Assembly (NCBI GenBank): GCA_964634465.1
Contig: CAZWLY010000005.1
Coordinates: forward strand, 186,001 to 250,000
Reading direction: 5' to 3'
Source of the DNA: CAZWLY01 sp964634465
GTDB taxonomy: Bacteria; Desulfobacterota; Desulfarculia; G963662305
Length of the DNA stretch: 64,000 nt
Part shown: positions 27,165-36,305 of the stretch, in pieces
Position numbering within the stretch: position 1 is the stretch's first letter
How the letters are laid out: each line of letters begins with the position of its first letter
Program-made: the position numbers and the translations under genes
Notes under the pieces: model-generated
What the model was told of the DNA's origin: nothing
The model's input: the letters and a program-made list of their open reading frames with translations, nothing else
Database searches by the model: none

Positions 27165-27182
27165 GGGCTGAGAAAAGAGCCC
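27165..27182 (+). other. rpsO-pnp intergenic hairpin
   Basis: GGGCT (27165-27169) pairs with AGCCC (27178-27182) around a purine-rich 8-base loop in the short gap between rpsO and pnp. In E. coli the equivalent gap holds an RNase III-processed hairpin that controls pnp; this one is much shorter, so the analogy is tentative. Confidence 0.4.
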
Positions 27183-27194
27183 GAAAGGAACGAT

Positions 27195-29324
27195 ATGTAT
27201 ACAACAGTCGAATGCGACCTGGGCGGACAATCGCTCGTCATCGAGACCGGTCGCGTAGCCAGACAGGCCGACGGCGCGGCGGTGGTACGCTATGGCGACA
27301 CCATGGTCCTGGTCACCGCCGTATCCACCGATGAGCAGCGTGAGGGCATAGATTTCTTCCCGCTCACCTGCGATTACCAGGAATTCTACTGGGCCGCCGG
27401 GCGCATTCCCGGCAACTTCTTCCGGCGCGAGGTCGGCCGCCCCTCGACCAAAGAGACGCTGACCTCCCGGATGATCGATCGGCCGCTTCGGCCCCGCTTC
27501 CCCAAGGGTTACAAGAACGAGACCCAGATCATCGCCAACGTGCTCTCCTGCGATACCGAGAACGACGCCGACGTGCTGGCCATGGTCGGCGCCTCGGCGG
27601 CGCTGTCCATCTCGGACATCCCGTGGCAGGGTCCCATCGCCGCTTGCCGGGTGGGCCGTGTCGATGGCGAGTTCATCATCAATCCGACCAAGACCGAGCT
27701 GGAAGACTCGGACATGAACATCATCGTCTGCGCCAGCAAGGACGCCATCGTCATGGTCGAGGGCGAGTGCCGGTTCGTCTCCGAGGAGGACATGGCCGAG
27801 GCCCTGTTCGCGGCCCAAACCGCCTGCGCGCCGCTCATCGAGATCCAGGAGGAACTGGTCCGCCGGGCCGGCAAGCCCAAGCGCGAGTTCGCCCCGCCCG
27901 AGGTTGACCAGGAGCTCAAGGCCAAGGTCAAGGAGCTGGCCGAGGGGCCGCTCTCCGAGGCGATCGTCATCCCCGAGAAGATGCCCCGCTACCGGGCCTT
28001 CTCCAAGATCAAGAAGGACGTCATCGAGGCGCTCGGCGAGGCTTACGCCGGTCGAGGCGGGGAGATCAAGGAACTGATCGAAGACCTCAAGGCCAAGATG
28101 ATCCGGACGATGATCCTGGAGACCGGCCGGCGCATCGACGGGCGGGCCGTGGACGAGGTTCGGCCCATCTCCTGCGAGGTCGGCGTGTTGCCCAGAGCCC
28201 ACGGCTCGGCCCTGTTCACCCGAGGCGAGACCCAGGCCCTGGTGACGACCACCCTGGGCTCGGCCGGCGACGAGCAGCGCATCGAGTCGATCATGGGCGA
28301 TGCGATGAAGTCCTACTTCCTGCACTACAACTTCCCGCCCTTCTCCGTGGGCGAGGCCAAGCGGCTGGGCGCCCCCAACCGCCGGGAAACCGGCCACGGC
28401 AACCTGGCCGAGCGGGCCTTGAAGGAGTTGATCCCCAATCACGAGGAGTTCTTCTACACCATCCGCATCGTCTCCGACATTCTGGAATCCAACGGCTCGT
28501 CGTCCATGGCCACCGTCTGCGGCGGTTCGCTGTCGCTGATGGACGCCGGAGTGCCCACTCCGACCCACGTGGCCGGCGTGGCCATGGGCCTGATCAAAGA
28601 AGGAGACAAGATCGCCATCCTGACCGACATCCTCGGCGACGAGGACCACGTCGGCGACATGGACTTCAAGATCACCGGCTCGGAGGACGGCGTCACCGCC
28701 ATCCAGATGGACATCAAGATCCCCGGCCTGTCCCGGGAGATAATGACCCAGGCCTTGGAGCAGGCCAAAGCCGGCCGGCTCCACATCCTGGAGAAGATGA
28801 AGGAGGCCATCCCCCGGCCCAGGCCCAAAGTGTCCGACTACGCTCCGCGGGTGGTCACGGTCCAGATCCGCCCCGAGCGCATCCGGGACATCATCGGCCC
28901 CGGCGGCCGGGTGATCAAGGCCATGCAACTGGAGACGGGCTGCCGGATCGACGTGGACGACTCGGGCAAGGTCATGATCTCCTCGTCCGATCCCGAGGCC
29001 ATCGAGCAGTGCATCGAGATCATCAAGGAGATCACCCAGGAGGTCGAGGTCGGCGCCGTCTACGAGGGCGTGGTCAAGCGGATCACCGACTTCGGAGCCT
29101 TCATCGAGATCCTGCCCGGCGTGGACGGCCTGTGCCACATCTCGGAGCTGGACCACTACCGGGTGGAGAGGGTGACCGACATCCTCCACGAAGGCGATAC
29201 GGTCAAGGTCAAGGTGCTGGACGTGGACCACAGCGGCAAGGTCCGGCTGTCCCGCAAGGCCCTGATCGAGAGATCGAACGACAACCGGGGCGGCGACCGT
29301 CGGCCGTCCAGAGGCAGGCGGTAA
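27195..29324 (+). CDS. pnp: Polyribonucleotide nucleotidyltransferase (PNPase)
   Basis: A 709-aa phosphorolytic 3'-5' exoribonuclease. It contains two RNase PH domains (about 10-140 and 310-540, the second with ALVTTTLGSAGDEQRIES), a linking helical domain, a KH domain near 555-615 (IRDIIGPGGRVIKAMQ) and an S1 domain near 620-690 (GAVYEGVVKRITDFGAFIE). Length and order are those of the family, without a long RNase E-binding tail. ATG 27195 follows GAAAGGAAC. Confidence 0.97.
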   Translation: MYTTVECDLGGQSLVIETGRVARQADGAAVVRYGDTMVLVTAVSTDEQREGIDFFPLTCDYQEFYWAAGRIPGNFFRREVGRPSTKETLTSRMIDRPLRPRFPKGYKNETQIIANVLSCDTENDADVLAMVGASAALSISDIPWQGPIAACRVGRVDGEFIINPTKTELEDSDMNIIVCASKDAIVMVEGECRFVSEEDMAEALFAAQTACAPLIEIQEELVRRAGKPKREFAPPEVDQELKAKVKELAEGPLSEAIVIPEKMPRYRAFSKIKKDVIEALGEAYAGRGGEIKELIEDLKAKMIRTMILETGRRIDGRAVDEVRPISCEVGVLPRAHGSALFTRGETQALVTTTLGSAGDEQRIESIMGDAMKSYFLHYNFPPFSVGEAKRLGAPNRRETGHGNLAERALKELIPNHEEFFYTIRIVSDILESNGSSSMATVCGGSLSLMDAGVPTPTHVAGVAMGLIKEGDKIAILTDILGDEDHVGDMDFKITGSEDGVTAIQMDIKIPGLSREIMTQALEQAKAGRLHILEKMKEAIPRPRPKVSDYAPRVVTVQIRPERIRDIIGPGGRVIKAMQLETGCRIDVDDSGKVMISSSDPEAIEQCIEIIKEITQEVEVGAVYEGVVKRITDFGAFIEILPGVDGLCHISELDHYRVERVTDILHEGDTVKVKVLDVDHSGKVRLSRKALIERSNDNRGGDRRPSRGRR

Positions 29325-29325
29325 A

Positions 29326-30582
29326 TTGCCGGACAAGACCCGGCTGGACAACGGCGTCAGGGTGCTGACCGAGCGGATCGATCACGTCCGCTCGGTTACG
29401 CTGGGCGTCTGGGTCGATGTCGGCTCCAGGGACGAGTCCTGGGAGCAGGCGGGGCTGTCCCACCTGGTCGAGCACATGATCTTCAAGGGCACCGAGAAAC
29501 GCTCGGCCTTGGAGATCGCCCTGGAGATCGACGCCATCGGCGGACTCTCCAACGCCTTCACCTCCAGGGAGCAGACCTGCTTCCACTGCAAAGTGCTCGA
29601 CACCCACACCGAGGAGATGGTCGAGCTTTTGACCGACATCTTCCTCAACTCGACCTTCGCCCCGGAGGAGTTGGCCCGGGAGCGGGAGGTGGTCCTCCAG
29701 GAGATCAAGATGGTCGAGGACACCCCCGACGAACAGGCCCACACCCTGATGCCGACCGTGCTCTGGCCGGGCGAGGCCCTGGGCCGCCCCATCCTGGGCC
29801 GGGCCGAGACGGTCGGGGCGATGAGTCAGGCCGACCTCAAGGAGTACATCCAGGCCGCCTACTCCCCCGACCGGATCATCATCGCCGCCGTGGGCCAGCT
29901 GGACCACCAGGAGATCATCAAATTGGTCGAGCCGACCTTCGGCCGAATCGGTCCTCGACCCGGCCGGCCGCCCCGGAACATGGCCGCCGCCCAGCCGGGC
30001 GACGTGATCAAGGAAAAAGATCTGGAGCAGGTCCATCTCTGCCTCGGCCTCAACTCCACCTCGGCCGTCGATCCGGACCGATACCCGGCGGCGCTGTTGA
30101 ACGTCATTCTGGGCGGGTCGATGTCGTCGCGGCTGTTCCAGGAGGTCCGGGAGAAGCGCGGCCTGGCCTACGCCGTCTACTCGTACCTGGCCTCTTACAG
30201 CGACGCCGGCTTTTTGGGCGTCTACATGGGCGTCGATCCGACCAGGACCAGGGAGGCGCTCGAGGTCGCGCTCGACGTCATGACCGGTCTGGCTCGAAAC
30301 GGACTGGACGGCGAGGAGCTTTACAAGGCCAAGGAGCACTTGAAGGGACAGATCTTTCTGTCCGCCGAATCCACGGACAACCGGATGAACCGGATGGCCA
30401 AAAACGAGTACAACTTCGGCCGATACATCACCTATGACGAGATCGCCGAAAAGATCGACGCCACCACGCCCGAGGACATCGCCCGGGTGGCGGCCCGCCT
30501 CCTCGACCCCACCCGGATGGCGCTGGTGGCGTTGGGGCCCGGCGTGGAAGACAGCCTGGGCGACGACTGGTACAGGGGATAG
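29326..30582 (+). CDS. M16-family zinc processing peptidase
   Basis: A 418-aa peptidase of the mitochondrial-processing-peptidase type. The inverted zinc motif is H46-L-V-E49-H50, with a downstream acidic ligand in EREVVLQEIKM. The C-terminal homologous half (MSSRLFQEVREKRGLAYAVYSY) contains the conserved Arg-Tyr pair region. Translation starts at TTG 29326, 2 bases after the pnp stop, and dut follows 2 bases after its own stop. The gene order pnp-M16-dut is widespread. The natural substrate is unknown. Confidence 0.93.
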   Translation: MPDKTRLDNGVRVLTERIDHVRSVTLGVWVDVGSRDESWEQAGLSHLVEHMIFKGTEKRSALEIALEIDAIGGLSNAFTSREQTCFHCKVLDTHTEEMVELLTDIFLNSTFAPEELAREREVVLQEIKMVEDTPDEQAHTLMPTVLWPGEALGRPILGRAETVGAMSQADLKEYIQAAYSPDRIIIAAVGQLDHQEIIKLVEPTFGRIGPRPGRPPRNMAAAQPGDVIKEKDLEQVHLCLGLNSTSAVDPDRYPAALLNVILGGSMSSRLFQEVREKRGLAYAVYSYLASYSDAGFLGVYMGVDPTRTREALEVALDVMTGLARNGLDGEELYKAKEHLKGQIFLSAESTDNRMNRMAKNEYNFGRYITYDEIAEKIDATTPEDIARVAARLLDPTRMALVALGPGVEDSLGDDWYRG

Positions 30583-30584
30583 AG

Positions 30585-31046
30585 ATGACCAAGGGCGGCC
30601 TGAAAGTCGAAGTCAAGGTTCTGCCCCACGGCAAGGGCTTGGAACTGCCGGCTTACTTGACCCCGGGTTCGGCCGGGATGGACCTCCGGGCGGCCATCGA
30701 CGAGGACGCCCCGATTCGGATGTACGCCGGGAACATCGAGATGATTCCCACCGGCATCGCCATCCACATTCCCGCCGGCTACGAGGGTCAGGTCCGGCCG
30801 CGATCGGGCCTGGCCGTGAAACACGGCCTGACGCTGATCAACGCGCCGGGGACGATCGACTCCGACTACCGGGGCGAGATCAAGTGCGCCCTGATCCATT
30901 TGGGTCCCGAACCCCACACCATCTACCGCGGCGACCGCATCGCCCAACTCGTCATCGCCCCGGTCATCCAGGTGGAGTTGGAAGAGGTGGACGAGCTGCC
31001 GGAAAGCAAACGGGGCGAAGGGGGATTTGGAAGCACGGGGACCTAG
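30585..31046 (+). CDS. dut: dUTP diphosphatase (dUTPase)
   Basis: A 153-aa trimeric dUTPase that hydrolyses dUTP to dUMP. Motif 1 is GSAGMDLRAAI, motif 2 PRSGLAVKHG, motif 3 INAPGTIDSDYRGE, motif 4 RIAQLVI and motif 5 RGEGGFGSTG; all are intact. ATG 30585 follows GGGGATAGAG, two bases after the M16 gene. It appears to end the long rightward operon; the next gene is convergent after 173 bases in which I see no clear intrinsic terminator. Confidence 0.97.
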   Translation: MTKGGLKVEVKVLPHGKGLELPAYLTPGSAGMDLRAAIDEDAPIRMYAGNIEMIPTGIAIHIPAGYEGQVRPRSGLAVKHGLTLINAPGTIDSDYRGEIKCALIHLGPEPHTIYRGDRIAQLVIAPVIQVELEEVDELPESKRGEGGFGSTGT

Positions 31047-31219
31047 GCCCAAAGACCCGGCTGGAGGACTTTATAAAACGACAAAGCGCCTTGGAGGATA
31101 TTTTCCTGCCGCTGCGCCTCCTGAAGTAACTCGACCATTCCCAGGGTCGGTCGTGGCTGTGCCGCCGGTCTTGAAATCGTCCTGTGGCAGCGCCGGCAAG
31201 TCTGCCTTTACAGAAACCT

Positions 31220-32962
31220 TCAGTCACACACCCCGCACCGATCGCACCCTTCAAAGCAGCCGGGCGAGGTCTTTTCTTTCAGGCCGCGCTGGTACTCTGC
31301 CCATAAAAAATCGCGGTCGATGCCGGAATCAATGATATCCCACGGAAACAGCTCGTCTTTTTCCCGTTCCCGCATGGTATAGAACTCCGGGTTGAGATTG
31401 GCCTCGCGCTGGGCCTTTGCCCAATCTCCGTCCAGGCGAGCGGCGTCGAGCAGCAACTCGCCCACCCGCCGATCGCCCCGCGACAAAAGCCCCTCGACGT
31501 GGGCCCACTTGGGCTGATCAAAAGTAACCTTGACCCGTCTCTGGCCTTTGAGCTCCCTCTTTATCAGCCTGGCCCGTCGCTTGAGCTCCTTGATGGGGGC
31601 CATGGCCGCCCATTGGAACGGGGTGTGAGGCTTGGGCACGAACGAGCCGACGGACAAGGTCAGCCAGTTGAGCTTGGCCCGGCCCTCGGTCGCCTGGCGG
31701 AGATGGTGAAGGACGCCCTTAGTCAGCTCGGCGATGGCGACGACGTCCTCATCGGTCTCGGCGGGCAGGCCGATCATGAAGTAGAGCCGCAGGTTCCTGA
31801 TTCCCGCCTCCAGGGCGATCAGGCAGGCCTCTTTGATCGCCGCCTCGCTCAGATTCTTGTTGATCACCCGCCTGAGCCGCTCGCTGCCCGCCTCCGGGGC
31901 CAGGGTGAGGGTCTTGACCCCGGCCTGGGCCAACAGCTCGGCCAGGGTCGGGGTCAGGGTGTCGGCCCGGAGCGAAGAGACCGAGATCTTGCCGCCATGG
32001 TGGACCGCGGCCAGGCAGAGTTCCTCGATCCCTTCCAGGTCCGACACGGCGGCGCTGACAAGGCCCACCCGGCCGTATTTTTCAGCCCCCTCGACAACGA
32101 GCTGGCGAAGCCGGTCGAAATCGGCCGGCCGATTGGGTCTCAGAATGAAGCCGGCCGCGCAAAAGCGGCAGGCTCGGCCGCAGCCCCGGGACAGCTCGAC
32201 CAGCAACCGGTCGCCGAATTCGGTCTGGGAGGTGATGACGCTGGAGCGGATCGGCTCGCCAAGCTCGGTCTTCCAGCGTCGGGAGATGCGCTCCGGGAGG
32301 CCGGGCTCGACCTCCACTCCGGCCAGCCGGCCCGCAGCGTCATACCGGGGCTGGTAAAACCGGGGCGCGTAGGCCCCGGCCACCTCGGCGGCGATGCGCT
32401 TCAAAAGCTCTCGACGTTCTGGAGGAGGATTTTCCTGGCTCAACCGGGTGAAGGATTCGAGAAAATCGTTCAGGACCTCCTCGGCCTCGCCGATCAGAAT
32501 GATGTCGGCATAGGGCGCCAGGGGCTCCGGGTTGAGGGTGGGGGCGATGCCCCCGGCCAGGATCAGGGGCTGGCCGGTCCCCCGATTCCTGGCCAGGGGC
32601 GGCAATCCGGCCAGCTTCAGAAGCGTCACCAGGTTGAGGTAATCGTTCTCAAAGGGGAGGGAAAAGGCGATTACCTCGGCTTCCGCCGCCGGTTGCTGCC
32701 GCTCCAGTGTCAGCCACGGCGTTCCGGTTCTTTGGTGCTCGGCCAACTCGTCCGGGCCGGGCAGGAAAGCCCGCTGACACTCTATTCCGGGCCGGCGGCT
32801 CAAAACCTCGAAGACCGCCTGAAAGCCCAGATTGGATAGGGCCAGATGATAGGTGTTGGCAAAGGCCAGGACGAACCTCAGCCCGCCCCCCGCCGCCGGA
32901 GGGCTGGTGGCTTGCTCGGCCTCCAAAAGGCGTCGCAGCCCTGCCTTTAACCGCCACGACAT
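31220..32962 (-). CDS. Radical SAM protein with B12-binding-like domain (TIGR03960 type)
   Basis: A 580-aa enzyme. The N-terminal part (ANTYHLALSNLGFQAVFEVL, LAGGIAPTLNPEPLAPYADI) resembles a cobalamin-binding fold. The radical SAM core carries C-x3-C-x2-C in SRGCGRACRFCAAGF, followed by the SAM-binding glycine/TLAPEAGSERLR blocks. The C-terminus ends in a Cys-rich motif CFEGCDRCGVC that may hold an extra cluster. Such proteins are often followed by a DUF2344 gene, which is missing here. It begins 6 bases after ftsZ, so it is the last gene of the dcw transcript. Function unknown, possibly RNA modification. Confidence 0.88.
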   Translation of the reverse strand: MSWRLKAGLRRLLEAEQATSPPAAGGGLRFVLAFANTYHLALSNLGFQAVFEVLSRRPGIECQRAFLPGPDELAEHQRTGTPWLTLERQQPAAEAEVIAFSLPFENDYLNLVTLLKLAGLPPLARNRGTGQPLILAGGIAPTLNPEPLAPYADIILIGEAEEVLNDFLESFTRLSQENPPPERRELLKRIAAEVAGAYAPRFYQPRYDAAGRLAGVEVEPGLPERISRRWKTELGEPIRSSVITSQTEFGDRLLVELSRGCGRACRFCAAGFILRPNRPADFDRLRQLVVEGAEKYGRVGLVSAAVSDLEGIEELCLAAVHHGGKISVSSLRADTLTPTLAELLAQAGVKTLTLAPEAGSERLRRVINKNLSEAAIKEACLIALEAGIRNLRLYFMIGLPAETDEDVVAIAELTKGVLHHLRQATEGRAKLNWLTLSVGSFVPKPHTPFQWAAMAPIKELKRRARLIKRELKGQRRVKVTFDQPKWAHVEGLLSRGDRRVGELLLDAARLDGDWAKAQREANLNPEFYTMREREKDELFPWDIIDSGIDRDFLWAEYQRGLKEKTSPGCFEGCDRCGVCD

Positions 32963-32968
32963 CGGGAC

Positions 32969-34135
32969 CTAATCTGCGCAACGTCTCAAGAACGTCGGGA
33001 TCTCATGATCGTTGGGGTCGAACTTGGGCTCCGAACCCCAGGTCGGTTCGACCCGCCCCAACTCGTCGTCGCCTCTCAGGTACGTCGGAAGGTCCAGGTC
33101 GTCCTTGGCCCGACGCTGGAGTTCGGCCACGGCCTGCTTCTTGATGATGGCCATGTCGTTGTGGGCGACGTGGTCCTCCTTGGGACCGATCCCGGTGGCG
33201 ATGACGGTCACCCGAATCTCGTCTTCCATCTCCGGATCGACCACCCAACCGGTGATGATCTCGGCCTCCTCGTCGGCCTCCTTTTCGATGAGGCTGATGG
33301 CGTCCTGGAACTCGGTCAGGGTCAGGTCCTCGCCCGAGGTGATGTTGATCATCAGTCCGGTGGCGCCGTCGATGGAGACGTCCTCCAGCAGAGGCGAGGA
33401 AATGGCGGAATTGGCCGCCTCGACGGCCCGGTTCTCGCCGGAGGCGACGCCGGTGCCCATGATCGCCTGGCCGCGCTCCAGCATGACCCGTCTCAAGTCG
33501 TTGAAGTCGCAGTTGATGTGGCCGGTGGAGTTGATCAAATCCGAGACGCCTCTCACCGCCTGGAAGAGAACGTCGTCGGCCCGCCGGAACATCTCCAGCA
33601 GGGTGGCGTTCTTGGGCGCGGCGGCCAGGAGCCGATTGTTGGGGATGGTGATCAGGGTGTCCACTCGCCCCTTGAGCTCCCTGGCCCCGGCCTCGGCCAC
33701 GCTCATCCGCTTTTTGCCCTCGAAGTGGAACGGCTTGGTGGCCACCACCACCGTCAGCGCGCCCTGCTCCTTGGCCACGTTGGCCACCACCGGCGCCGAG
33801 CCGGTCCCCGTGCCGCCGCCCAACCCGGCGGTGATGAAGACCATGTCGGCCCCGTCGAGGATGTTGCGGATGGCGTCCAGGTTCTCCTCGGCCGCCCGGC
33901 GGCCGACCTCGGGATCGGCGCCGGCGCCCAGCCCCCGGGTGGCCTCGCAACCGATCTGGATCTTGGTCGGGGCCTTGGACTTGTCCAGATCCTGGACGTC
34001 GGTGTTGGCCACGATGAACTCGACGCCGGTCAGCCCCGAGGCGATCATGTTGTTGACCGCGTTTCCGCCCGCGCCGCCCAGGCCGATGACCTTGATTCTG
34101 GCGCCTTGGCAGGGCTCGACAATCTCAAAAGTCAT
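32969..34135 (-). CDS. ftsZ: Cell division protein FtsZ
   Basis: A 388-aa tubulin-like GTPase that forms the division ring. The tubulin signature GGGTGTGS lies at residues 107-114, the N-terminal GLGGAGGNAV nucleotide loop near 18-27 and the T7 loop NCDFNDLRRVM near 210. After a short linker the C-terminal peptide EIPTFLRR, which binds FtsA and ZapA-type partners, is intact. ATG 34135. It is coupled in the usual order after ftsQ and ftsA. The protein ends within 6 bases of the radical SAM gene. Confidence 0.98.
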   Translation of the reverse strand: MTFEIVEPCQGARIKVIGLGGAGGNAVNNMIASGLTGVEFIVANTDVQDLDKSKAPTKIQIGCEATRGLGAGADPEVGRRAAEENLDAIRNILDGADMVFITAGLGGGTGTGSAPVVANVAKEQGALTVVVATKPFHFEGKKRMSVAEAGARELKGRVDTLITIPNNRLLAAAPKNATLLEMFRRADDVLFQAVRGVSDLINSTGHINCDFNDLRRVMLERGQAIMGTGVASGENRAVEAANSAISSPLLEDVSIDGATGLMINITSGEDLTLTEFQDAISLIEKEADEEAEIITGWVVDPEMEDEIRVTVIATGIGPKEDHVAHNDMAIIKKQAVAELQRRAKDDLDLPTYLRGDDELGRVEPTWGSEPKFDPNDHEIPTFLRRCAD

Positions 34136-34163
34136 GTCCTACCTCCCCTTTGTGTCTCTGCAT

Positions 34164-35402
34164 TCAAAAAACTTCCTTGAACCAGTTCTTCATTCGGTTG
34201 ATCACCCGATCGAAGATTTTCTGGTCCCTGATTCTGAACTTCTGGCCCGCCTCGCCGCTGGCCCCGTAGAGGACCAGCCCGACGGCGGTGGCGTACATCG
34301 GGTTGTTGACCACGTCGGTCAGGCCGGAGACGCCCATCGGGTAACCGACCCGGGTGGGCAGGTTGAATATCTGTTCCGCCAGGTCGGGCAGACCCTCCAA
34401 CAGGGCCGAGCCGCCGGTCAGAATCACCCCGGCCGAAACCAGTTCCTTGTAGCCGGAGCGGACCAGCTCTCGATCGGTGAGGCTGATGATCTCCTCCACC
34501 CGGGGCTCGACGATCTCCCCCAGAATCTGGCGCGAGACCACCCGGGGCTGCCGGCCGCCGGTGGAAGGGACCTCGATGGTCTCGTCCCGGCCGACTCGGC
34601 CGGCCAGGCAGGAGGCGTAACGCTTCTTGATCTTCTCGGCGGCCTGGTCCGGCGTGCGCAGGCCGATGGCGATGTCTTTGGTCAGGTTGATGCCGCCCAA
34701 CGACAACACCGAGGTGTGGCGGACGGTGGAGCCGGCAAAGACGGCCAGGTCGGTGGTGCCGCCGCCGAAATCAACCAGGGCGCAGCCCAAATCCTTTTCG
34801 TCGGCGCTCAAGACCGCGTCGGCCGAGGCCAGGGAGGCCAGGACGATGTCGCACACGTCCAGGCCGGCCCGGTTGCAGCACTTGATCAGGTTGTGGGCCG
34901 AGGTGACCGCGCCGGTGATGATGTGGACCTTGGCCTCCAGCCTGACGCCGGTCATACCCAGGGGGTCGAGAATGCCGTCCTGGTCGTCGACGATGAATTC
35001 TTGGGGCAGGATGTGGATCACCTCCCGGTCCAAGGGAATGGCCACCGCCTTGGCCGCCTCGATGACCCGCTCCACGTCGTGCTCGGTCACCTCCCTGGTC
35101 TTGATCCCGATCACGCCGTGGGAGTTGAGTGACTGGATGTGCCCCCCGGCGATGCCGGCGTAGACGGCCGAGATCTCGCAGCCGGCCATCAACTCGGCCT
35201 CCTCCACCGCCCGTTTGATGGAGTTGACCGTGGCCTCGATGTTGACCACCACGCCCTTTCTGAGCCCGACCGAGGGGTGGGTTCCGGTGCCGACGATGTT
35301 CACCCCCTCGGCGGTCATCTCGCCGACCACCGCGCAAATCTTGGTGGTGCCGATGTCCAGGCCGACGATGATCTGGCCGTGTTCCTTACTGGGTCCGATC
35401 AT
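34164..35402 (-). CDS. ftsA: Cell division protein FtsA
   Basis: A 412-aa actin-like protein that tethers FtsZ to the membrane. GLDIGTTKICAVVGE is the phosphate-1 loop, DFGGGTTDLAVF the phosphate-2 loop and GVILTGGSALLEGL the adenosine loop. The SHS2 (1C) insertion lies at about residues 85-165. The C-terminus RVINRMKNWFKEVF is an amphipathic membrane-targeting helix. ATG 35402 begins 3 bases after the ftsQ stop. Confidence 0.97.
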   Translation of the reverse strand: MIGPSKEHGQIIVGLDIGTTKICAVVGEMTAEGVNIVGTGTHPSVGLRKGVVVNIEATVNSIKRAVEEAELMAGCEISAVYAGIAGGHIQSLNSHGVIGIKTREVTEHDVERVIEAAKAVAIPLDREVIHILPQEFIVDDQDGILDPLGMTGVRLEAKVHIITGAVTSAHNLIKCCNRAGLDVCDIVLASLASADAVLSADEKDLGCALVDFGGGTTDLAVFAGSTVRHTSVLSLGGINLTKDIAIGLRTPDQAAEKIKKRYASCLAGRVGRDETIEVPSTGGRQPRVVSRQILGEIVEPRVEEIISLTDRELVRSGYKELVSAGVILTGGSALLEGLPDLAEQIFNLPTRVGYPMGVSGLTDVVNNPMYATAVGLVLYGASGEAGQKFRIRDQKIFDRVINRMKNWFKEVF

Positions 35403-35405
35403 TTT

Positions 35406-36305
35406 TCACCCTGTCTTGAAGCCGACGTAGGCCTTGTCCTTGAACCTGAGGTCGATGTAGGTCGCCCGCCCCCAAAGTCCCTTGGCCTTGAGATCGGCCT
35501 TGACCCGGCCCAGTCCGGCCAGTCCATCGACGGCCCTTCTGCGGCCCAGAATGACCCGCGGCCCCCGATTCTGAGGGTGAAGCACCAGGCGACCCTTTCG
35601 GGCGTCGACCTGAATCTCGGAAAGATCACTGAGCCTCAAAGCGGCGTTCTTTTGCCTGGTGGAGCGAACCACTTCCTTGACCTCGGCCAGAAGCCGTCGG
35701 CCCGAGACGCCGCTCAGGTCGCTCTCGCTGAGCCCCGTCACCACCGGCAGGTCCAGTTCCTCGCCGGGATCGACTGTCTTGAAGGCCACCCCGTTCTCGT
35801 CCATGAACCAGGGGCGGTCGGCCATGACCACCGCCACCGGACGCCGCTCGGTGATGTGGATTCTCAGTTCGTCGGGCAGGACGCGCCTTACCGCGGCCTC
35901 GGCCACCCAGGGCGAGGCGAGCAGTCTCAACCGGACCGCCTCGGGATCGATTCGCAACAGGTTCATGCCCGGCTTCAGCCCGGCCAGGGTCAACACCTGG
36001 CTCTGGCCGAGGCGCTCCTGACCGGTCAAGGTCAGCCGGCTCAGACCGAACAGCGAACTGGCCAGCATGGCCTGGTAGGCGATCACCAGCGCGACGCTGA
36101 CGGCGATGAGCGCGGCCGCGCCGACGGCGATCAGACCGGCCCGGCGAAGGCGTTCGTCCCAGGAGATCTTGGCCGCGGAACGCTTGTTGGACCTGGGCTT
36201 GGCCTTGCGGCTCTTGGCGGCCCCTCGGGACGAGGCGGGTCGCTTCGGCCTGCCTCGGCCGGGGAGAAACCACAACCTTATTCGTTGGGCGTCAGCCAGG
36301 GCCAT
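35406..36305 (-). CDS. ftsQ: Cell division protein FtsQ
   Basis: A 299-aa bitopic divisome protein. A very basic N-terminal tail of about 60 residues (KSRKAKPRSNKRS) precedes one membrane helix near 72-95 (LIAVGAAALIAVSVALVIAY). Then come a POTRA domain (LTLTGQERLGQSQVLTLAGL) and an FtsQ/DivIB domain. ATG 36305 lies behind GGGAGAG and inside the end of murB (28-base overlap), so translation is coupled. The tail is longer than in E. coli FtsQ. Confidence 0.93.
   Translation of the reverse strand: MALADAQRIRLWFLPGRGRPKRPASSRGAAKSRKAKPRSNKRSAAKISWDERLRRAGLIAVGAAALIAVSVALVIAYQAMLASSLFGLSRLTLTGQERLGQSQVLTLAGLKPGMNLLRIDPEAVRLRLLASPWVAEAAVRRVLPDELRIHITERRPVAVVMADRPWFMDENGVAFKTVDPGEELDLPVVTGLSESDLSGVSGRRLLAEVKEVVRSTRQKNAALRLSDLSEIQVDARKGRLVLHPQNRGPRVILGRRRAVDGLAGLGRVKADLKAKGLWGRATYIDLRFKDKAYVGFKTG

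Noticed and set aside
27129..29351. 740-codon open frame antisense to pnp
   Set aside because: Same artefact; PNPase on the sense strand is complete with all domains.
31030..31129. Protein-like peptide LEDFIKRQSALEDIFLPLRLLK after dut
   Set aside because: The frame has no start codon nearby and overlaps the end of dut out of frame; probably chance, although it reads like real protein.
33012..35132. 706-codon plus-strand frame across ftsZ and ftsA
   Set aside because: Spans two well-defined genes on the other strand and shows no domain; long antisense frames are expected at this GC content.
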